A stretch of DNA of 17,965 nt from DATDMG01 sp036518955 (GCA_036518955.1 DATDMG010000246.1:1-17965), one strand, 5' to 3'; positions 1-7,440 are shown, counted from the stretch's first letter. Program-made: numbers and translations. The notes: a model not told the origin generated them from the letters alone.

Positions 1-151
1 GCCCGGTCAGGTTCATGCAAGCACCGACACGCGCCTCCTGCGACCACCTCGACCGCCATCACGCAGCACTACCCCCGGCCGGAAACACCCACACCCTGCG
101 CTCGGGCTGAAGGTTTACCTCGGATGCACCCGACCCAGGTAGCGCACAGTG

Positions 152-1269
152 TCAAGCCGACGACAATAAGCTACCTTCGTTCAGCCGTGAGATCTCCACG
201 AACCCGCCGTCGTAGCCGTAGTCATAACTCGGTGCCCGACAGTTCGTGCAGGAGCTCTTGGAGAGTTCGACATCAGGGGCCTGGATGTCGAATCCACGGC
301 GCCGAAGTCGTCGGTACCTCCGGGAGTGTCTTCGATCATGTGAAGATCCATTACCTGGACCTGGTCGATCAGGGCGCCAGCCCCCATGACGCGGACGCCG
401 CTGCCCGACTTGTCGACGACGAGGTCTCTCAATGCGGCGTGTTTGCCGAAGATCTGAATGCCATACCGTCGGGCGCCGCTGACGGTGATGCGTTCGAGAA
501 GTGTGTAGTCGGTCATTAGCGCGACAACCGATGCCTCCCCTCGGTCGGGTGCGGTGATAACCGGGCGAGCGCCGTTCCCGTAGGCGCCGACCAGCGTCGG
601 CTGGCTCGGGCTACCGGTCCCCAAGACCACCAGGACGTCCGACCAGGTGAATCCACGCTCCAGGGAACACGCCGGAGTTGGCGGGCAGCTTGGTCTGCCC
701 TACCCGCTTGAGGGAGCGCCAGGGTTGCTGGGCGCTACCGGAGGAGGTGTCCTTGCCGGACCTGCAGCTCACGTAATAAGCGTTGGCGGGCGTCTTGGAT
801 GAGATGGCGGGAAGAGAGACGGCGCACCCCATCACTGACGTAGTGCTCGTCGTGGAGCCGGTGGTGGTACCGGCCGAGATGGAGGCGGCCGGCGAGAGTT
901 GCTTCTCGCTCGGCGATGCCGGCGAGAACGCGGGCACGGGGGCTTGTGTCGCTGGTAGGGCAGGCCGGGAAGTCGCGGACGCCGTCGCTGTGGACGACGC
1001 CGGCGCGCCGGCAGCCTGGCGGGCGCCGGGACGGCTTGCAGCGGTCGATGGAGTGGCCCAGGACGGCATGAATCCCCGAGGAGGGGGCCGTGAAGGTCGA
1101 AGCGTGGACCGCCGCTGGACCAGGGCTATCCGGGTCTTCGCTCGTGAACGGGGTATCGCGGCGACTGACTGCGCAGCTCCGAGGCCCCCAGCGTCAGCAT
1201 CACGACCGTCACGACGGCTACCCGCGGCCAGGGAACCGTCCTCCGGCGCGGCCCGCGTCTGCGCTTCAT
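152..1269 (-). pseudogene. Broken paralogue of the neighbouring exported right-handed beta-helix protein
   Basis: Read on the minus strand, the gene starts at ATG 1269 behind a good ribosome site (AGGGAGG) with a basic, then hydrophobic N-terminus (MKRRRGPRRR, then a stretch like VAVVTVVMLTLGA), i.e. a signal or anchor. It continues in another frame as a Ser/Thr/Ala/Pro-rich linker of roughly 70 residues. The core motif YYVSCRSGKD...PWRSL is collinear with FYVDCRLGSD...AWRSL of the intact protein at 1504-2823. At least three frame breaks are needed: one at about 1130-1180, one at a GGG run (663-665, apparent one-base insertion: SGVF continues as LERGFTW in the next frame), and one near 294-296 (apparent one-base loss: DDFGAV continues as GFDIQAPDVELS). 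The match ends at DGGFVEI near 192, so the C-terminal half is missing. Reading frames and homology are seen directly. Whether the breaks are real or sequencing errors cannot be told here. Confidence 0.7.
1154..1180 (+). repeat. Copy 1 of a dispersed 27-bp direct repeat
   Basis: TATCGCGG, a four-base variable spacer, then TGACTGCGCAGCTCC. The same two blocks with the same spacing recur at 6044-6070 in the same orientation (23 of 27 identical). This copy lies in the frame-broken linker region of the beta-helix pseudogene. Confidence 0.7.
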
Positions 1270-1503
1270 CGAGCCTCCCTGAGGCGCGGTGGTTCGAAAG
1301 GGACGGGAAACCATTGGCCCTCCTGGATGAAATATTGCATCCGTGCATATTGCTTCAGCTGGCGTGCGCCGCGGCTTGAGCAGCGCGGCATGACGTGTGC
1401 TCAAGCGTAGTTCGCTGGGGGATTGCGCCGCGTATTGGGAAATATCAAGACTGGCCTGATGCTTGCCGACGCGCTCAGCGAGGCCGAGGAGGTGAGTCTC
1501 GCC

Positions 1504-2823
1504 TCACGAGACCGGGTTAAGTGCGCCGATGCTCGGATCGGATGGATCGGGCAGGGGGTCGCCGTTGAAGTCGATGGAGTAGCCGAGTGGTATGCCGGCA
1601 TCCTTGGCGGGACTTGTCGCGCGGAGCCGGAAATCTCCTGTCTCGGGGCTCACGAACTGAGGGTCGGCGTGGGTCTCGCTCCTCAGCAGGGGAAGCCCGA
1701 CCGAAGCGCCGTTCGACGTGTAGTACAGATTGTGCGACCGGTCGAAGTCGCCAGAACCGAGCCATACCGTCAATCCCGGCCCGGTGAGGAAAAAGATGTT
1801 GTTGCGCACCGCGAGGCTCGCCCTGGTGGAGCCGAAGAAAATGAGTTGCGGCTCGCTCTTCCGGGACTGGATCACGGTGTTGTTCTCGAACCGGAGCCCG
1901 GTCACGATCAGGGCGAACTTGCCCTGGGTATGCACGTCGAGGCTGCCGCCACTGTCCTCGATGATGTTGTACGCGACCCGGACGTTGTTCGCGTGATGCG
2001 CCAGGTTCTCCCCGCCCAGTTCGAAGAAGCCGGCGTTGTCCGTCGAGTAGTTGTGGTGGACGTAAGTGTCGTCACCGCTGTTCCATATCTCGACGAAGCC
2101 GCCGTCGGTGCCGTAGTCGTCACTCGGCGCTCGGCATCGTACGCACCTGCTATAGGCCACCTCGTTGCCCACGCCGCTGATCACGTAGCCGACGGCACCA
2201 AAGTCGTCGTCGCCGCCGGGTGTGCTTCGAATGATGCGGAGATCGTGAGCGTTCGTGTGGGAGATGAGGTTGTGGTCGCCCTCGATCTGGACGCCGAAGC
2301 CCGAGGAGGTGACCTCGACGTCCTCGACGGCGTTGTCCGAGGCGCCCGCGTGGATGTGGACACCGGCAGCCCTGGCACCGGCGAGCTTCAGCGACGACAG
2401 AATGATGTTGTCGGCGAACATGTCGACGATGGCCTCGTGAGCGCTGTCGCTGGGCAGAGTCAGAACGGGCCGGCTGCCGTCTCCGTAAGCAGTAACGATC
2501 AGCTTCCGTTGGGGCGTGCCACCGGTGCGGAGGGTCAGATTTCCCTCCCAGGTGCAGCCACGACGGAACAGCACGGTATCGCCCGCGTGCAATTGTTCAG
2601 TCTCAGCACGTGCCAGACTTCGCCATGCGGCGTTCACGCCGGTACCCGTGTTTGTATCGGATCCCAATCTGCAGTCTACGTAGAAGCTGCGAGGCGTTGA
2701 GCCATCTGACGTCGATGCACGGAGATGATCGTCGGCGAATATGAAGATCCAGAGAGCGGTCCCTGCTGCCAGTGCCATCAAGAGAGCGGCGACGCGGTGA
2801 CGCTCGTTTCGACCTTCGGGCAT
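1504..2823 (-). CDS. Exported right-handed parallel beta-helix repeat protein
   Basis: This 439-residue protein has one hydrophobic segment at about residues 11-30 after a short charged start, so it is probably secreted or membrane-anchored. The core begins at residue 47 with FYVDCRLGSDTNTGTG, the N-cap motif of pectate-lyase-like beta-helix proteins. It carries repeated short strands with Asn, Gly and Asp turns (for example NSGDDTYVHHNYSTDNAGFF) and ends with the usual C-terminal signature (DPQFVSPETGDFRLRATSPA, then KDAG and a final IGAL). Such proteins bind or cleave surface polysaccharides, but no catalytic residues can be assigned here. Start ATG 2823 is preceded by AAGGGA at suitable spacing. 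The broken copy at 152-1269 lies just downstream in the same orientation, suggesting an old tandem duplication. Family assignment is confident; substrate and activity are unknown. Confidence 0.85.
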   Translation of the reverse strand: MPEGRNERHRVAALLMALAAGTALWIFIFADDHLRASTSDGSTPRSFYVDCRLGSDTNTGTGVNAAWRSLARAETEQLHAGDTVLFRRGCTWEGNLTLRTGGTPQRKLIVTAYGDGSRPVLTLPSDSAHEAIVDMFADNIILSSLKLAGARAAGVHIHAGASDNAVEDVEVTSSGFGVQIEGDHNLISHTNAHDLRIIRSTPGGDDDFGAVGYVISGVGNEVAYSRCVRCRAPSDDYGTDGGFVEIWNSGDDTYVHHNYSTDNAGFFELGGENLAHHANNVRVAYNIIEDSGGSLDVHTQGKFALIVTGLRFENNTVIQSRKSEPQLIFFGSTRASLAVRNNIFFLTGPGLTVWLGSGDFDRSHNLYYTSNGASVGLPLLRSETHADPQFVSPETGDFRLRATSPAKDAGIPLGYSIDFNGDPLPDPSDPSIGALNPVS

Positions 2824-2865
2824 GCCAAGTCCCTTGTCGCTACGGCCTCTGGCTTCGTTTCGAGA

Positions 2866-3102
2866 CTACCAGGGCGCGGTCAGAGCGTCAGCGGACGTCA
2901 GCGGCCATGGGGGCGAGGTCTCGCAGGTGGCGGCGGCCAGCACCGCTCCCCCCTGTGCGCTGAGCACCACCCTGAACTCGACCTTGACCTTCCGGGGCTT
3001 GGTGCGGCAGATCTCCAACCGCCCCTGCGGTGTGAGCGGCCCGGCCATGGGGAGGGCGACGATCACGTACCTCGGGCGATCTGGGCCTGGCCACGCCCTC
3101 AT
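2866..3102 (-). pseudogene. Possible Trypco1-like (CU044_2847 type) fragment
   Basis: In this minus-strand frame the stretch KPRKVKVEFRVVLSAQGGAV resembles the conserved strand pair of trypsin-co-occurring domain 1 proteins (pattern VxVEFGVKLxxxAGAVxA). These small proteins occur beside trypsin-like, NACHT or caspase-like conflict genes in actinobacteria. The residues before it do not match the usual N-terminal half, and the end (SPPWPLTSADALTAPW) lacks the usual final beta strand, so at best this is a decayed piece. The family link is from memory of the motif only and is weak. The frame may simply be chance in GC-rich DNA. Confidence 0.22.
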
Positions 3103-3164
3103 CGGCGGCGTCCGCCAGGTCGGTGCTGCAGCCGCACGACGTGCTGGATCCGCCGGCCCGCTCG

Positions 3165-3224
3165 GCGATCCGCTTGTCCTGCACGCGATCCGCTTGTCCT
3201 GCAGGCGATCCGCTTGTCCTGCAC
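3165..3224. repeat. Three tandem copies of a 20-bp unit
   Basis: The unit GCGATCCGCTTGTCCTGCAC occurs at 3165-3184, 3185-3204 (last base G) and 3205-3224. Since 20 is not a multiple of three, each copy is read in a different frame on either strand, so every added or lost copy shifts the frame. On the minus strand it falls inside the IS66-like coiled-coil frame (VQDKRIA repeated in the three phases). Seen directly. Confidence 0.95.
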
Positions 3225-3299
3225 GACGACTCGAACTTGCAGAGCAGCGTTCACCGACCGAAGTTCGACGATCAGCGCGAGAAGACCCTCACGCGACAC
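3165..3299 (-). mobile_element. Probable IS66-type transposase N-terminal fragment
   Basis: From GTG 3299 the minus strand reads VSREGLLALIVELRSVNAAL, then QVRVVVQDKRIA. This is the Leu- and Glu-rich coiled-coil start typical of IS66-type transposases (ELLALVVELRAVNAAL...RIAELERR). The frame then runs into a 20-bp tandem repeat whose copies shift the reading frame. Reading past the last copy gives RIAERAGGSSTS, which looks like the expected continuation toward the Asn/Ser-rich linker. No zinc-binding or DDE domain follows, so only the extreme N-terminus remains. No terminal inverted repeats were found. The match is to a low-complexity coiled coil and so is moderate to weak. Confidence 0.35.
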
Positions 3300-3449
3300 G
3301 TCCTGCGCGGCGACAGTGACATCGCCGACCTGCTCGCCTCCCCGATCAGCGGCTACCTCACCCTCGACCAAGAAGACGGCGTCACCATCTACCGGCTGTT
3401 CCACGACGCCCTGCGCACCACCCTGCGCACCCGCTGGCGCGACCTCTGA
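3297..3449 (+). pseudogene. C-terminal fragment resembling the winged-helix end of a NACHT/STAND NTPase
   Basis: The plus-strand frame ending at TGA 3447-3449 reads GDSDIADLLASPISGYLTLD, then QEDGVTIYRLFHDALRTTL and ends RTRWRDL. The pattern (S/P-rich helix, GYLT, DxEDGxxxYRLFHDALRxxLR) resembles the segment that follows the NTPase domain in actinobacterial NACHT/caspase-WD40 proteins. Nothing recognisable precedes it in the same frame, because the 20-bp repeat and the minus-strand IS66-like piece lie there. It is therefore either a fragment left by insertion or deletion, or a misleading resemblance. No Walker motifs are present. The assignment comes from remembered motif similarity and is tentative. 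Confidence 0.3.
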
Positions 3450-4191
3450 GGGGCTGAACAACCCCGCCCACACCCATGACATCCCAGACACCGCCTGCTC
3501 CAGCATTCCCGGCGAGAGCCCAGAGATCCGGGCACAGACTCGAAGCCGTCCAGGCCCGGATCACCCGCGCCCTTGGCGCCGATTTTCACGCAGCGAATCT
3601 GCCCCCAGGCGAGCTGACGGGAACCGTTTGACTTGGCCGAGTAGCTACCCACAGTTGATCTGCATCGCTGATGGGTCGACCCTCGCCATAGATCACCCCG
3701 CTGCCCGGGCCAACCGGCGTAGGCGACGTGCCGCGGTTCTCACCTGTTCCACGACAAGGCCGAGCAGGACATGGCGCCGCAGGGCAAGGATCGCGGCGGC
3801 GTCGCGGGTCTCGAAGCTCCACCGGGAAGCCGGAACGACCAGTCAGCGAATCGCCCTCAACCGGGGGCCGGCCCAGCGAGCCTGGCGCCGTGCCCAACCC
3901 GTTGGCACGCAGCAAGATCGACGCTACCTGCCAGCGCGGTGTGCCCAGCGGATCCGGGCATCCCGGCGTGTCGGACGGCCCGCGAAAATCGACGTTAGGG
4001 CGCAGTCGTGCGTCCGCCGGTCGCTATCGGCCGCTGCGGTCGAAGTCCGGTCAGCGGTGCTGGCGCGTGAACGCCCCGCCCGGCCGTCCCCACCAGGTCG
4101 TGTGGGAACAGCGGCGACGACCTGCGTGGGATAGTCGGTGCGGGGGCGGAGGTGGGCCAGCGGCGGGGCAGCCCAGGGGGCGCGGGCGGGG
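3450..4191. other. No convincing gene; probably decayed DNA
   Basis: Open frames exist on both strands but are Arg/Pro/Ser-rich, lack ribosome sites and show no family motif. The stretch lies between fragments and the 3' end of the MerR gene. I see no tRNA-like fold or repeat in it. Confidence 0.5.
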
Positions 4192-4515
4192 CTACTGCGG
4201 CGCGGGCGGCTCGGGGGACCGTGCGTGCAGCTGGGCGTTGATGCGCAGGGCCTCCTGCAGTTGATCTTCCAGGATGATGATGCGGCAGGCGGCGTCCAGC
4301 GGGGTGCCGGCATCGACCAGCTCCCGGGCTCGGCCGGCCAGGCGCAACTGGTAGCGCGAGTAGCGGCGGTGGCCACCGGGCGAGCGTTGGGGGACGAAGA
4401 GTTTCGCTTCGTCCAGGCTGCGCAGGAAGCCGGGGGTGGCGCCGATCAGCTCGGCGGCCCGGCCCATCGTGTAGGCCGGATAGTGATCGTCATCGAGTCG
4501 GTCGTTACCGGTCAT
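4192..4515 (-). CDS. Small MerR-type DNA-binding regulator
   Basis: A 107-residue protein with a complete MerR-type winged helix-turn-helix at about residues 14-75: YTMGRAAELIGATPGFLRSL is the HTH, followed by the wing motif PQRSPGGHRRYSRYQL. A helix containing GTPLDAACRIIILEDQLQEA follows. There is no C-terminal effector-binding domain and no metal-binding cysteines, so it belongs to the short actinobacterial MerR/BldC/HspR-like proteins that act as dimers without a ligand domain. The tail is Pro-rich (SPEPPAPQ). ATG 4515 has GGGGGA six bases upstream. The gene stands alone, with a strong hairpin upstream at 4584-4617. The target is unknown. Confidence 0.88.
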   Translation of the reverse strand: MTGNDRLDDDHYPAYTMGRAAELIGATPGFLRSLDEAKLFVPQRSPGGHRRYSRYQLRLAGRARELVDAGTPLDAACRIIILEDQLQEALRINAQLHARSPEPPAPQ

Positions 4516-4583
4516 GCAGGGTCCCCCTGGTCGTCTGGTCGTCGGGGGCTATGCAGTTGTGCGTCATCTTTGCCTTCGCGTCG

Positions 4584-4617
4584 GCAGGGCCCCGGTGCCG
4601 TAGCACCGGGGCCCTGC
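4584..4617. terminator. Perfect 15-bp GC-rich hairpin, terminator-like
   Basis: GCAGGGCCCCGGTGC (4584-4598) and its exact reverse complement (4603-4617) flank a four-base loop CGTA. There is no T tract on either side. Such GC-rich hairpins act as terminators in actinobacteria, but this one lies upstream of the minus-strand MerR gene and no intact gene runs into it now. It may insulate the MerR gene from transcription entering from the integrase remnant. Confidence 0.55.
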
Positions 4618-4999
4618 GGGTCGAAGGGGTTGAACGCCGTTGACCGACGCTCACGTCGGTGTCATGTCCGCACGAACCACCCGAACGGGCAGCAGTGCGG
4701 AGATCGCGTATGCGTGACCGGAGACCACCCTCTTTCTCGATGGAACTGCGGTAACCGCCCCGGCGAGAGACCAGCCGGCAGCGGGCGATCCGACAGGCGT
4801 CCCCCCTTCTTTCTTCTCCGATACCAACAGGTGGTGCTGGTGGTGCGTACTGCTGGTGGTGCGCTGTTGCTGCCGCGGTCGCGGCCCGGATGGAGCCTGG
4901 CCCGCAACGTCCTTCTGCCGTGCCTCACATCCACGCGCAGTTCGTCATCTGCAGCGTCTTTATGACCTTCTCGTTCGCGACGTAGGAACTCTAGCCGTC
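4618..4999. other. No gene recognised
   Basis: About 380 bases without a supportable coding region. Frames on both strands are stop-free only because of high GC and have no family motif or ribosome site. It separates the hairpin at 4584-4617 from the integrase fragment. Confidence 0.45.
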
Positions 5000-5397
5000 T
5001 CATCTTCGGATGTCTAGCATCGCGACTGGAGGTTTTCTCACCCGTACGGCGGACACCACGGGTGGCTGGCGGGGGCGCACGGCCACGGTGTTGCCCCGGC
5101 GAACCGGCTGGCCGCGCCCACTGGCGTTGACGACTCGAGCGTGGTTCTCCCGGGAGCGCTGGCTCCCCGCCGGGGGATCGTGGCCATCGCACCAGGTCAG
5201 GAACACGCGCAGGTCGGACGCGGTGTGGACCCGGGTCTGCCCCTTGTACCGGCCCAGGTGGCCGGCGACGGCGAGGCGGAGGGTCGCGCCGTCGGCGGCG
5301 CACCACGATCGTCGTCGTGCGCCGCCGATCCGGAAGCCGATCCGGAAAGAGTTGAGGCCGCGCTGGCCTGGATGATGTCGTGCTTCGTGATCGTCAT
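5000..5397 (-). pseudogene. Fragment of a tyrosine-recombinase (phage-type) integrase
   Basis: At about 5294-5170 the minus strand encodes LAVAGHLGRYKGQTRVHTAS followed by DLRVFLTWC. This closely resembles the N-terminal SAM-like core-binding domain of actinobacterial tyrosine recombinases (LAxxxFLxRYxGxTRxxTxxDLRxFLxWC). A possible start, MTITKHDIIQ, lies at 5397 but in another frame, so a frameshift separates start and domain. After WCDGHDPPAG the similarity is lost, and the frame ends with a stop at about 5000. The catalytic domain (Arg...His-x-x-Arg...Tyr) is absent, so the fragment cannot recombine DNA. It marks former integration of a mobile element. Confidence 0.55.
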
Positions 5398-5654
5398 GCT
5401 TCGACTGTCCGTCTCGGCGGGGCTGGCCCGGCGCGATGACGACGCGCGGCCTTCGCCACACGAGGTGGGTCGCCGCTCAGGCCCTCGACACCAGCGCCGT
5501 CGTACACCGTTCCGGCGAGAGGGGCGACGACGTCGGACGCCGGTGAGGTGGCCCCGCCGGTCGGCTCCCGGGCAGCGCGGCGTGCTTGTCGGTGGTCCTG
5601 GCTAGGAGCTGACACTCATCGACCAGACGTCGACACGAACGGGGAGGGCGAGCG

Positions 5655-5873
5655 ATGCCGAAGGACTTCCGCGGCCGCGAGGTCGTGACCGCAGCCGATC
5701 TCGAACAGATGACCCCAGGTGGGCGTCAGGCCACCTTCGAAGACAGCGTCATCACCGACCTGCACAGCGTCCCGGCCGACTTCCTCACCCGCGTCCGTTC
5801 CCGCCTCACCCCGCGGGTCGTCCGACGAGATCGCGAGCAGGCAGCAGCCAGGGGACCCCGCAACGAACCGTGA
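5655..5873 (+). CDS. Small hypothetical protein, antitoxin-like
   Basis: A 72-residue protein starting at ATG 5655 behind a strong ribosome site (GGGGAGGG, six bases before). The central part (LEQMTPGGRQATFEDSVITD, then LHSVPADFLTRVRSRL) looks conserved and helical, and the tail is basic. Its stop overlaps a GTG start of the next frame by four bases (GTGA at 5870-5873), and that frame begins like a RelE/ParE toxin. Size, coupling and order fit the antitoxin of a type II toxin-antitoxin pair. This role is inference from context; the protein has no DNA-binding motif I can name. Confidence 0.6.
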   Translation: MPKDFRGREVVTAADLEQMTPGGRQATFEDSVITDLHSVPADFLTRVRSRLTPRVVRRDREQAAARGPRNEP

Positions 5874-6058
5874 ACCCTCCCCACCTGGTCCGATTCACCT
5901 CCGACTTCTTCCACGACCTCGAGCAGCGACCGGCTCTCGCAATTGCGCGTCGTGGTAGTCCGCGACCACCGCACGCGCCGCTCGTCGCTGCGACTTGTCC
6001 GGCACAACCACGAGGCTACTCAGGCGTCAGGCCTCGTGGCGGCTATCGCGGACGGTGA
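5870..6058 (+). pseudogene. Truncated RelE/ParE-like toxin start
   Basis: Starting at GTG 5870, overlapping the upstream stop, the frame reads VNPPHLVRFTSDFFHDLEQR. This is the usual first strand and helix of RelE/ParE-family toxins (VxFTxxFxxDLExL). After residue 20 the sequence turns into Arg/Pro-rich text without the expected strands and catalytic Arg/His residues, and it stops after 62 residues. A frame change near 5935 is likely, since a shifted frame continues as LRVVVVRDHRTRR. As it stands it should not make an active toxin. The family call rests on one short motif and the gene pairing. Confidence 0.4.
6009..6038. repeat. Inverted repeat, 8-bp arms
   Basis: CACGAGGC (6009-6016) and GCCTCGTG (6031-6038) form a hairpin with a 14-base loop, lying in the decayed end of the toxin-like frame. 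No T tract follows. Function unknown. Confidence 0.45.
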
Positions 6059-6070
6059 CTGCGCAGCTCC
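6044..6070 (+). repeat. Copy 2 of a dispersed 27-bp direct repeat
   Basis: Same blocks as 1154-1180. The two copies bracket the region with the beta-helix gene, the MerR gene, the integrase fragment and the toxin-antitoxin remnant. They may be a remnant of duplicated or attachment-like DNA, or chance. Confidence 0.7.
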
Positions 6071-6272
6071 CGAGCGGCGGGAGACCGGCCACCCTCGCCG
6101 CGGCAGTTGCGGGTGTTGCCTCAAGCAGTTGCTTGATGGGGGAGCATCATTCTTCCGGCACCTGGCCGCGATTGGTCGTCTCCGCTGGTCGTTCCCGGCG
6201 ACGCCGATGTACGGGCCAGCATGGTCGTTGTCGTCGGGGCCGGACCCGGAGCTCGGCCGGTGACCTCCTGCG

Positions 6273-6845
6273 CTACGAGGTGACCTTCACCGCGTCGATC
6301 ACGAAGACCAGGGTCTCGTTGGGCTGGATGCCGTTGCCGCCCTGCCCGTAGCCCAGGTCCGGCGGCACGATCAGCAGACGCCGACCGCCCTGCTTCATGC
6401 CGATCAGGCCCTGGTTCCAGCCGTCGATCACCTGCGCGTGGCCGACGTCCTGCACCGGGAACGGCCCGCGGCCGAACGAGGTGTCCAGGACCTTCTTGTC
6501 CGACCAGGTCACCAGCAGGTAGTCGGTCTGGACCGTGTCGCCCTCCTTGACGACGGCACCGGTGCCGGTGGACAGGTCCTTCGTCACCAGCTTCGCGGGC
6601 GGCGCGCAGGTGTCGGGGATGGTCACGGTCGGCTTCTTGCCGAAGGCGCCCTGGACCGTGACGTCGTCGGCGGTACAGGTGGGCCGGTCGACGGCGGTGG
6701 TGACGGGCGAGGTGCGGGGGACGGCAGAGCCGGTCGAGGACCCGGTCGAGGACTGGGTCGAAGGGCTGAGGGCGGAGCCGGTTGCGCAGCCTGCGAGCAG
6801 GAGCCCGGTAGCGGCCGCGCAGATGCAGCTGAATCGGATGTGCAC
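6273..6845 (-). CDS. Secreted lipoprotein FKBP-type peptidyl-prolyl isomerase
   Basis: With the GTG start at 6845 this is a 190-residue lipoprotein: hydrophobic stretch, lipobox LAGC at residues 17-20, a Ser/Thr-rich linker (21-55), a short segment like the end of a first FKBP domain (about 56-85), then a full FKBP domain (about 88-190). Expected active-site residues are present: Tyr109, Asp121 (VLDTSF), Phe129, Val139-Ile140 and Trp143 (VIDGWNQG), Tyr166 (PPDLGYG) and Phe181. It should catalyse prolyl cis-trans isomerisation in proteins outside the membrane. An ATG at 6908 in frame would add a 21-residue non-hydrophobic extension and has no clear ribosome site. The GTG gives a more normal signal peptide but also lacks a clear one, so the start is uncertain. 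No operon partner is apparent. Confidence 0.88.
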   Translation of the reverse strand: MHIRFSCICAAATGLLLAGCATGSALSPSTQSSTGSSTGSAVPRTSPVTTAVDRPTCTADDVTVQGAFGKKPTVTIPDTCAPPAKLVTKDLSTGTGAVVKEGDTVQTDYLLVTWSDKKVLDTSFGRGPFPVQDVGHAQVIDGWNQGLIGMKQGGRRLLIVPPDLGYGQGGNGIQPNETLVFVIDAVKVTS

Positions 6846-6908
6846 GCGCGGCAGCGTAGAGGACGTGGCCGGCGTCGTCAGGTCGGCGCCGTGGCGTTCA
6901 CCGAGCAT

Positions 6909-7267
6909 CGGCCCGGAGCTGACCGTCCCGTGACCGGCCCCTCTGGGGTAGGGGTCGGTCCTCTGTGATCGGGGTCCCGTTCCCCGTCCGGGGTTCAGCC
7001 GGCCGTGCGGGGACGGTCCGTACCTCGTTCGACCGCGTCGGAGAGGATGCCCCCGACAGACCACCGAACACGACCGGTGTCGCAGTCCGCGGCCAGGCCA
7101 CCAGTGCCACCGCCCCGGCTGAGCGGACCACCAGCGGTAGCCCGCACGATCGCGAAGCCGTCGGTCCCTCGACACCATGACTTGGCCACGAAGCGCGACT
7201 GGGCGGCCGGCGCACCAACAGCGATGGCTGCGGCTACCGTGCGTCCGCGTCAGCCCTCGGCACCCTT
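6909..7267. other. No gene recognised
   Basis: About 360 bases upstream of the FKBP gene. Frames on both strands lack ribosome sites and family motifs. The FKBP promoter is expected at the left end of this stretch. No tRNA or repeat was seen. Confidence 0.45.
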
Positions 7268-7440
7268 CTACTCGAGCCGCATGCCGTGTTCCTTGAGGGC
7301 GGACTCGATGATGCCCAGCGCCTTGGGACCCATCCCATGCAACGTGGCGAGGTCGTCGCGTCGGATTCCCGACAGCTCACGACGCTGCGTGTAGCCAGCA
7401 TGTTCAGTGCTCGAGTGGCAGGCGCGCCCAATTACACTCT
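7268..7440 (-). pseudogene. Frameshifted small helix-hairpin-helix (RNA polymerase alpha-CTD-like) protein
   Basis: The minus strand ending at TAG 7268-7270 reads HAGYTQRRELSGIRRDDLAT then LHGMGPKALGIIESALKEHG and MRLE. That is the helix-hairpin-helix fold of small actinobacterial DNA-binding proteins related to the alpha-subunit C-terminal domain (LAxLHGMGPKAxxxLxxAL). The expected preceding segment, GAPATRAL, is present just upstream at about 7436-7410 but one frame away. The two join if a single base is restored near 7403-7407 (CTGAA before CATGCTGG). A TTG could start the GAPATRAL frame. Either a one-base deletion or a sequencing error breaks the gene. Such proteins are usually 60-100 residues and of unknown role. 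Confidence 0.5.

Noticed and set aside
1423..2700. Plus-strand open frame of 425 codons
   Set aside because: Antisense to the beta-helix protein, whose motifs are unmistakable on the minus strand.
3165..3224. CRISPR array
   Set aside because: The three 20-bp units are directly adjacent with no spacers, and there are no cas genes.
2725..4134. Plus-strand open frame of 469 codons across the decayed region
   Set aside because: Composition is low-complexity Arg/Ser/Pro, it crosses the 20-bp repeat, and it has no ribosome site or domain; the recognisable fragments lie in other frames.
6940..7060. tRNA-like GGGTTC motif
   Set aside because: No acceptor, D or anticodon stems can be formed around it.
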